Source of the DNA: Dokdonia sp.
GTDB taxonomy: Bacteria > Bacteroidota > Bacteroidia > Flavobacteriales > Flavobacteriaceae
DNA length: 34,065 nucleotides
Assembly (NCBI GenBank): GCA_023299935.1
Contig: JALZVV010000163.1
Span: forward strand, 1-34,065
Direction: 5' to 3'
Below the pieces are notes generated by a model. That model saw only the letters and a program-made list of their open reading frames with translations, made no database searches and was not told where the DNA came from. This document shows, one piece after another, positions 18,735 to 25,400 of the stretch. Within the stretch, counting starts at the first letter, position 1, and every line of letters begins with the position of its first letter. The position numbers and the translations under genes are program-made.

Positions 18735-20381
18735 CTATCCGTAAATTTGTGGAGCGAGGGCTCCTATGAGAAGAATTACAACAAAAAAGCCAAGAAGAAT
18801 ATATACCTCCTTGCGCTGCCAGTCCTTTTTAGAAATGGCGAAAGAAACAGAACTGTCGCTCTTTACAGGTACTTGAGCCGTGAGCATACTTACCACATAA
18901 GCCACAACTAAGGCAATACCAACACCTGTTACATTAAGCCAAATCCAGAAAATATCAAAACCAAGATCAATATTAAAAAGCCCTTGTATGGTCTTAGAAA
19001 ACATTAAATTGATAAGAACCGCTGTAATAATACCAGCATTCATTCCAATATGATTGACTTTTTTTGAGAAAATAGCCAATAAGAAAGTAACTAAAACAGG
19101 TCCGTAAAAAACAGAACCAATAGCATTGATAATTTCAATCACTGCACTTTTACTCCCTCCAAAAAGAAAAGAACAAGCAATACACACTACTCCCCAAAAT
19201 ACTACTGAAGCTTTTGACAAAAACATATATTTTTTTGTAGAAAGCTTTTCTTTGCCTCGATTAAAAAAATCTTCTACTGATACAGCAGACAATGAATTTA
19301 CAGTAGAACTTAAAGAAGACATGGCAGCCGAAAGAATGGCAACCATCAAAATTCCAATAAATCCATGCGGGAGATACTTGAGAATAAAAACAGGAATCAT
19401 TAAATCTGCCTTATATCCAGTTGCTGCATAATCTGCAGGAAAATGTTTCTGAGTAGCAACACCAATCTCTGCCATAAAATCTGGTGCAACAGTAAGTAAT
19501 GCTCCTATAAATAAGCCCATTGTACAGTAGACTAGAACCACCGGGAATCGCAATAAACCATTAGCGAGCAATAATTGACGTATTGTCTTTTCATTTTTTG
19601 CAGAAAGCATGCGTTGCGCTTGAGATTGATCACAACCATAATAGGAGACATACAAGAAAAAACCTCCAAAAATCATAGGTAACAATCCATATTCTTCTCC
19701 ACTCCCCAAGCCCATGTTGAAATCAATAACTTGCAGTCGTTCAGGATCAAAACCTGCTGCTAGACCTCCATTATCTTGTAATAATTGCCAGCCATAATAC
19801 GTGCACACAATAAGGCCTATAAAAAGTAGAACCATTTGCACGGCATCTCCCCATACTACAGCTTTCATTCCGCCTTGCCAGGAATACACAATAGTAATTG
19901 CACTTATGATAAGAACCGTATATACATAGTCTATATCTAAAACAGCCTGTAAAATAATAGCTATTGTGTAGACCATAACTCCCGTTCCTAAAGCTTTACT
20001 TATCTGGAAAACCACACTTAAAATAAGTCGTGTAGATGATGAAAAACGCTTTTCTATAAACTCGTATATACTCACTACTCCTGACCTAAATAAAGGCGGA
20101 ATAATAAATAACATAATAAATGCCATAGCTATAGGTACGGCAAACTCAAAAGTGAGCCATTTTAAACCACCGTTTAACTTAAGCCCTACAAATGCAGGAG
20201 CAGATATAAAACTAATTGCAGAAAGCTGTGTCGCCATGGTAGAAAGACTTAATGGGAACCAGCCCATACTGCGCCCTCCTAAAAAATAATCTTTCGCATT
20301 TTTATTATCCTTAAAGAAAAATCCCATCCCTAAAAAAAAGAAGATGTAAACTGCGATTATTGTAAAATCTAACCAATTCAT
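18735..20381 (-). CDS. Sodium:solute symporter (SSS family)
   Basis: Multi-TM; DYFLGGRSMGWFPLSLSTMATQLSAISFISAPA and GCDQSQAQRMLSAK are SSS signatures. Confidence 0.94.
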   Translation of the reverse strand: MNWLDFTIIAVYIFFFLGMGFFFKDNKNAKDYFLGGRSMGWFPLSLSTMATQLSAISFISAPAFVGLKLNGGLKWLTFEFAVPIAMAFIMLFIIPPLFRSGVVSIYEFIEKRFSSSTRLILSVVFQISKALGTGVMVYTIAIILQAVLDIDYVYTVLIISAITIVYSWQGGMKAVVWGDAVQMVLLFIGLIVCTYYGWQLLQDNGGLAAGFDPERLQVIDFNMGLGSGEEYGLLPMIFGGFFLYVSYYGCDQSQAQRMLSAKNEKTIRQLLLANGLLRFPVVLVYCTMGLFIGALLTVAPDFMAEIGVATQKHFPADYAATGYKADLMIPVFILKYLPHGFIGILMVAILSAAMSSLSSTVNSLSAVSVEDFFNRGKEKLSTKKYMFLSKASVVFWGVVCIACSFLFGGSKSAVIEIINAIGSVFYGPVLVTFLLAIFSKKVNHIGMNAGIITAVLINLMFSKTIQGLFNIDLGFDIFWIWLNVTGVGIALVVAYVVSMLTAQVPVKSDSSVSFAISKKDWQRKEVYILLGFFVVILLIGALAPQIYG

Positions 20382-20387
20382 CTGTTT

Positions 20388-21701
20388 CTATTTGTTTAGT
20401 AATAAATCTAATGTTAATGCTGCACTCCAAGAAAAATTCTTTCCGCCGTAGCCTTGAGTTAGTTTTTTATCCTGCTCTTTACGTGGATCAAAGTACTCAT
20501 AAAAGCCATATTTTTTCATCAGATATAGTGTGTCAGCTTTTATTTGCTCCGTTAATTCCAGAGCAGCATATTTTCTAAATCCTCTATAAAGTAACCAATT
20601 GAGATTAATCCATATGGGACCGCGCCAGTAGCGTTTGGGATCAAAAGAGTTACTACTCGGGTCAAAAGAAGCACATAACAAGAACTCTTTTTGTTTTCCA
20701 GAAAAAGGTCCTTTTGCAAAAGCCTCAATCATTTCAAAAGCACGGTTTTTATCGGGAATACCTGCAAATAGGGCTGTAAAAGAAGAAGAAGAAAGTACCG
20801 GCAAAGCCCTATCATTACGCAAATCATAATAAACATATCCCTTTAGTTCAGGATCATATAATTTTTGATTGTAGCTCTTTTTACTTTGAGCATTCCATTG
20901 TTCTAATTGCGACACTTTTTCTAGCTTCCCTAAGATTCTTCCCAAATCAATAAGAGCCGCATTAGAAGCTATGAGCATAGCATTAAAAAGGGGGTCTTGT
21001 ACTAAAAAAGGGGACTTTTCAGCAATAAGGGCATCATCATATGCGTAAGATTTAAATAACTCTATCAAATGAATATAATGTTGGTATTCTCGATTACTCG
21101 GTCTATGACTTGCAGCGATATGCAAATTATCTTTACGGTCTAAGTCATACTCTGGAGAGTCCATGGTATCCCAAATACTATCCCATACCGGCGTATTATC
21201 TGTTCCAGCTTCCCAGTTATGGCATATATATACTAAGCCTTCCCCTTTAGGATCTCTATGGGTATATAAGTACTCATGAAAGTGATATGCCGCGTCATAG
21301 ACTTCGTTAAGAAATGGTAACATTCTAGAGTCCGCTTTCGCGAAAGCATACATCTCCCCAAGCACCCACCCTAATACTGGTGGCTGAGTTATGCCCGAGG
21401 TTGGAATCTCTGGGGCAAAAGGACTTAAATGTGAGGCTTGAACCTCAGGGCCAGGAAAATAACTATCTGATGGATTATGAAAAATAATATGCGGGATAAA
21501 ACCATTTTTCCATTGCCCCTTGAGTAATGATTGTATCTCTTTAAAAGCTCTTTCTAGATCCAGATGCATCCATCCTAAAGCAATAAAACCAGAATCCCAA
21601 TGCCATTGAAAAGGATACAATCCCTCACAGGGTACCGTAAAACCTTGTCTCCAGTTATTTTCTAAAATATTCTTAGCCTCTATTGATAATGATTGCTGCA
21701 T
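20388..21701 (-). CDS. GH63/MGH1-like glycoside hydrolase (trehalase/mannosyl- or glucosyl-glycerate hydrolase-like)
   Basis: (alpha/alpha)6 signatures: FQWHWDSGFIALGW, CHNWEAGTDNTPVWDS, YWRGPIWINLNWLLYRG, YGFYEYFDPRKEQ...YGGKNFSWSAALTLDLL. Confidence 0.85.
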   Translation of the reverse strand: MQQSLSIEAKNILENNWRQGFTVPCEGLYPFQWHWDSGFIALGWMHLDLERAFKEIQSLLKGQWKNGFIPHIIFHNPSDSYFPGPEVQASHLSPFAPEIPTSGITQPPVLGWVLGEMYAFAKADSRMLPFLNEVYDAAYHFHEYLYTHRDPKGEGLVYICHNWEAGTDNTPVWDSIWDTMDSPEYDLDRKDNLHIAASHRPSNREYQHYIHLIELFKSYAYDDALIAEKSPFLVQDPLFNAMLIASNAALIDLGRILGKLEKVSQLEQWNAQSKKSYNQKLYDPELKGYVYYDLRNDRALPVLSSSSFTALFAGIPDKNRAFEMIEAFAKGPFSGKQKEFLLCASFDPSSNSFDPKRYWRGPIWINLNWLLYRGFRKYAALELTEQIKADTLYLMKKYGFYEYFDPRKEQDKKLTQGYGGKNFSWSAALTLDLLLNK

Positions 21702-21763
21702 ATACCGCCTGTTATTGACTAAATATACTACTTAATCCTTATTTTTACATTAAAATAAACACT

Positions 21764-22576
21764 GTGTCTTTTACCAAAACCACCGAGCAAGATTCTGCTT
21801 ACGACCATCTAGAAAAGATGTCTACGACAGAGCTACTAAGTAGTATGAATGCCGAAGACCAGACCGTTCCTAAGGCTGTAGCCAAAGTCATCCCACAAAT
21901 AGAACACGTTATTGACCAAGTCGTAAGTTGTCTAGAATCCGGAGGACGCCTATTTTATATGGGTGCAGGAACAAGCGGTCGTTTGGGTGTGGTAGATGCC
22001 AGTGAGTGTCCTCCTACTTTTGGAGTGTCACATAATACAGTAATTGGCTTAATCGCGGGTGGTGATACTGCCATACGTAAAGCCGTTGAGTTTGCCGAAG
22101 ACAGTACTACTCAAGGATGGAAAGACCTAGAAGCAGCAAACATAAGCACTAAAGATTTTGTGATTGGGATTGCAGCATCTGGCACTACTCCTTATGTTAT
22201 AGGTGCTTTAGAAAAGTGTAATCAAGAAAGGATAGGAACAGGATGTATCACGTGTAATGCAGGAAGTCCGCTAGCGATAACTGCACAATTCCCAATTGAA
22301 GCTGTTGTAGGTCCAGAATTTGTTACTGGCAGCAGTCGTATGAAAGCAGGTACGGCGCAAAAACTTATTCTTAATATGATATCTACTGCCACGATGATCA
22401 AACTAGGTCATGTAAAAGGGAATAAGATGGTAGATATGCAACTGAGTAACCATAAGCTTGTAGGTAGAGGTGCGAAAATGATTATGGATGCCTTAGACAT
22501 ATCGCAGGAAACAGCAAATGCACTCTTAACTAAGTACGGTAGTGTGCGTAAAGCCATTGATAATTATGAGCACTAA
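21764..22576 (+). CDS. murQ: N-acetylmuramic acid 6-phosphate etherase
   Basis: SIS domain GRLFYMGAGTSGRLGVVDASECPPTFG, IAASGTTPYVIGAL, PEFVTGSSRMKAGTAQKLILNMISTATMI. GTG start. Confidence 0.95.
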   Translation: MSFTKTTEQDSAYDHLEKMSTTELLSSMNAEDQTVPKAVAKVIPQIEHVIDQVVSCLESGGRLFYMGAGTSGRLGVVDASECPPTFGVSHNTVIGLIAGGDTAIRKAVEFAEDSTTQGWKDLEAANISTKDFVIGIAASGTTPYVIGALEKCNQERIGTGCITCNAGSPLAITAQFPIEAVVGPEFVTGSSRMKAGTAQKLILNMISTATMIKLGHVKGNKMVDMQLSNHKLVGRGAKMIMDALDISQETANALLTKYGSVRKAIDNYEH

Positions 22577-22787
22577 TAAAGACGTATTACTTAAAGGCAT
22601 CAAGATGATGGGCGGAACCCTTTTCCTACTAGTTCTAGCTCCTATTGTAATAAACTCTTCCTTTAAAAATCAAGACCATACTTTGTTTATTCCTGTATTA
22701 GGAATTGGGATTATACTATTCATTGCCGCAATCTATTTTGGATTTAAAGGAATTAGGACCTTAATGAGAGCGCTGTTTAATGATTAA
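22566..22787 (+). CDS. Small two-TM membrane protein (DUF6095-like)
   Basis: MSTNKDVLLKGIKMMGGTLFLLVLAPIVINSS...; start overlaps the murQ 3' end (translational coupling). Track start is 22542. Confidence 0.7.
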   Translation: MSTNKDVLLKGIKMMGGTLFLLVLAPIVINSSFKNQDHTLFIPVLGIGIILFIAAIYFGFKGIRTLMRALFND

Positions 22788-22949
22788 AAAATAGCCGTTG
22801 GGTACTAGCCTCTAAGAGTTAGCTAAGGTTTAAATGTTTGAAAATAGATTTGATGATGTGTTTATAATTTCTAGACAGTTTCCAAGCTAGAAACACTCGA
22901 TTACAGTAAACTAGGCTTAGTTTGGTAGTGATTTTTTTTTAGTCTTGTC

Positions 22950-23177
22950 TCGTGGCTCCTGATTTCTAGTTTCTAGTTTCTAGTTCAAAAATCAAAAATC
23001 TACAATGGTTAATCAACAAACGGTTTTCTCGATACATTTCTCGTTACGTTCCAAATACTAGATCACCTCAAAATAGACTTCAACTATTGGGTGTTGGGAT
23101 TTTAGTCAATTTGTCGTGGCTCGTGGCTCCTGATTTCTAGTTTCTAGTTCAAAAATCAAAAATCTACAATCGTTAAT
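22950..23177. repeat. Pair of roughly 57-65 bp direct repeats (22950-23014 and 23121-23177) containing TTTCTAG heptamers
   Basis: tcgtggctcctgatttctag(tttctag)n ttcaaaaatcaaaaatctacaat[g/c]gttaatc; three TTTCTAG units in the first copy, two in the second. Confidence 0.9.
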
Positions 23178-23194
23178 CTCCAATCAAAAATCGT

Positions 23195-23725
23195 CTATAT
23201 CCCCTCTCTCTTAGGAACAGGTGTAGAAGGATTGTACCCAAAGCCAGGGATTTCCACATTTACTTGTAGTGTGCTAAGCATATAACTAATAATAGCATAG
23301 TGATGTGTCGCGTGGGTATTAGCTTGTGCAAGAATACTCTCTAGTGTATACATAATCGTTACTTTACCATCTCCTAGATTATCAGTAACGTGTAACAAGT
23401 AATCTGTATTTACATCTGCAAAAGAAGCTAGCTTTTGCTGAATACCATAAATATGCTCCTTTGCCGCTTCTGGATTTGTAGAGATTACTTCATCGCGTTT
23501 GCGCGCAGTAAGGTCAATATTATTGGACTGTAAGCCATTTATAATACAATCAAAAAAGTCCATCGCATGGCGTATATGTGAACCTATACTACTGTAATAC
23601 GGTGCCACAGTAACATTCGTATAGATATCACTATCTATAGCGTCTATTAATGAAATGGCATTGGATAAATTCTTGTTGATGGCTGCAATAACAGTAGCTC
23701 GCATATATTGTATGTTTGTGGGCAA
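23195..23725 (-). CDS. DinB/YfiT-fold family protein (putative metal-binding)
   Basis: Four-helix DinB-like pattern with IGSHIRHAMDFF and ANTHATHHYAII histidines. Confidence 0.7.
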   Translation of the reverse strand: MPTNIQYMRATVIAAINKNLSNAISLIDAIDSDIYTNVTVAPYYSSIGSHIRHAMDFFDCIINGLQSNNIDLTARKRDEVISTNPEAAKEHIYGIQQKLASFADVNTDYLLHVTDNLGDGKVTIMYTLESILAQANTHATHHYAIISYMLSTLQVNVEIPGFGYNPSTPVPKREGI

Positions 23726-23796
23726 TATAAGTATTTCCTGCCTTAAGACGAATAATCCCGCGTAGACTTACACTTTTTTTAACATATCAACTTATT

Positions 23797-23835
23797 AACA
23801 ATTGTTTTAAAAATAGGAATTATTCTTTAATTTTG
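23797..23835 (+). promoter_or_regulatory. Putative Pol IV promoter: AACAATTGTT palindrome overlapping a -33-like TTG, with -7-like TAATTTTG (23828-23835)
   Basis: Palindrome at 23797-23806; TTG at 23802-23804; exact TAnnTTTG at 23828-23835, 18 bp before the ATG. Confidence 0.4.
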
Positions 23836-23852
23836 GATTATTTCCTCATACA

Positions 23853-25073
23853 ATGAATAGAACTATTGCACATTTTGATTTGGATACTTTTTTTGTGTCT
23901 TGTGAGCGCAGACTAGATAGCCGTCTAGAGGGCAAAGCTGTTATTGTAGGCGGTACCGGAGACAGAGGCGTTGTAAGCGCTGCCAGTTATGAGTGCAGAA
24001 CCTATGGAGTGCATTCTGGAATGCCTATGAAACTTGCAAAACAACTCTGTCCGCAAGCGATTGTAATACGAGGCAATGCCGGTATCTACACTAAATTCTC
24101 CAAAGAAGTCACAGAAATTATCCAGAGTGAAGTCCCTGTACTTGAAAAAGCCAGTGTAGATGAATTTTATGTAGACCTCACTGGAATGGATCGTTTTTTT
24201 GGGTGCTATTCTTTTGCAACCGAGTTACGCACAAAAATAATGCGAGAGACGGGTTTACCTATTTCTTTTGGGCTTTCGCCAAATAAAACCGTATCCAAAG
24301 TCGCTACAGGCGAGGCAAAACCCAACAACCAGTTACGCATCGCAGCTGGCACCGAAAAAGAATTCCTCGCACCATTATCCATCAAAAAAATCCCAATGGT
24401 AGGCGAAAAAACCTACCGCACCTTTTGCAATCTAGGCGTTCGGGAAGTAAGTGTCGTACAACAAATGCCAGTAGAAATGATGAGCTCTGTTTTTGGAAAA
24501 AACGGACGTATTATCTGGCAGCGCTGTCAAGGGATAGATCACACTCCCATCATACAATATCACGAGCGTAAGTCTATCTCTAGCGAACGCACCTACGGAA
24601 AAGACACTACAGACATCACTAAACTCAAAACAACCCTCACAGCAATGTCAGAAAACCTAGCGTTTCAGTTACGTCGCGGGGGTAAACTCACCTCTACTAT
24701 CACAGTAAAAGTGCGCTACTCAGATTTCCAGACCTATTCTAAGCAATTAAAAATCCCCTATACATCTGCAGACCATCATCTCATCCCAAAGGTCTTAGCC
24801 CTTTTTGAAAAATTATATAATCGTCGCTTACTCATCAGACTCGTAGGTGTACGCTATAGTGCACTCACCACGGGCACTTACCAGATTAAGCTTTTTGACG
24901 ACCCCAAACGCACCGTAAACTTGTACAAAGCAATGGATGATATCCGTATTAAATACGGCGACCGCAGTATCATGCGTGCTGCCACCATGGGCGAAGGCGC
25001 TCGTACCATAGGTAACCAAGGCAACCCCTTTAATGGCCAACCACCTATTGTATTGGCACATAGACATCAGTAA
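23853..25073 (+). CDS. dinB: DNA polymerase IV (Y-family)
   Basis: IAHFDLDTFFVSCERRLDSRLEGKAVIVGG, SVDEFYVDLTGM, SFGLSPNKTVSKVATGEAKPN; clamp-binding-like QIKLF at 24882-24896. Confidence 0.95.
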   Translation: MNRTIAHFDLDTFFVSCERRLDSRLEGKAVIVGGTGDRGVVSAASYECRTYGVHSGMPMKLAKQLCPQAIVIRGNAGIYTKFSKEVTEIIQSEVPVLEKASVDEFYVDLTGMDRFFGCYSFATELRTKIMRETGLPISFGLSPNKTVSKVATGEAKPNNQLRIAAGTEKEFLAPLSIKKIPMVGEKTYRTFCNLGVREVSVVQQMPVEMMSSVFGKNGRIIWQRCQGIDHTPIIQYHERKSISSERTYGKDTTDITKLKTTLTAMSENLAFQLRRGGKLTSTITVKVRYSDFQTYSKQLKIPYTSADHHLIPKVLALFEKLYNRRLLIRLVGVRYSALTTGTYQIKLFDDPKRTVNLYKAMDDIRIKYGDRSIMRAATMGEGARTIGNQGNPFNGQPPIVLAHRHQ

Positions 25074-25338
25074 TGATTGGAGATTTTTGATTGTTGAATG
25101 ATAAATGACGAGATAAAGAAACAAGAGACATGAAGCACAACAAAATGACTAAAAGTACGAGCGACGAGGTGATAAATGGGAAGCATAATAAATTACACAT
25201 AGTAAAGCATCACATTATGTCCGTGTATCTGTGGCTAATAAAGAATAATGAAATTGAAATCGAACTTAAAATCGAATTAGAAACAAGAGACACGACGCAG
25301 AAAGTGGTGGTAAGCTAGAAGCGTAAAGTAAACCTATC

Positions 25339-25386
25339 AAATCATTGTCTCATTAATCCATTATCTCATTAAATCATTGTCTCTTT
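25339..25386. repeat. Three imperfect tandem 16-bp units (aaatcattgtctcatt)
   Basis: aaatcattgtctcatt / aatccattatctcatt / aaatcattgtctcttt. Confidence 0.85.
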
Positions 25387-25400
25387 ATCCCAATAACTCC

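Noticed and set aside
22950-23177. CRISPR-like array
   Set aside because: Only two long units plus tandem heptamers, no regular spacers and no cas genes.
23195-23725. Annotating the DinB-fold protein as a second DNA polymerase IV
   Set aside because: The name is shared only historically; this protein has a YfiT/DinB-like helical metal-binding pattern and no Y-family polymerase motifs.
25130-25318. 62-aa ORF between dinB and dnaE2
   Set aside because: Composed of repeat-rich AT spacer; no RBS or domain; probably spurious.
25339-25386. CRISPR or iteron origin
   Set aside because: Three contiguous 16-mers without spacers, no replication initiator nearby.
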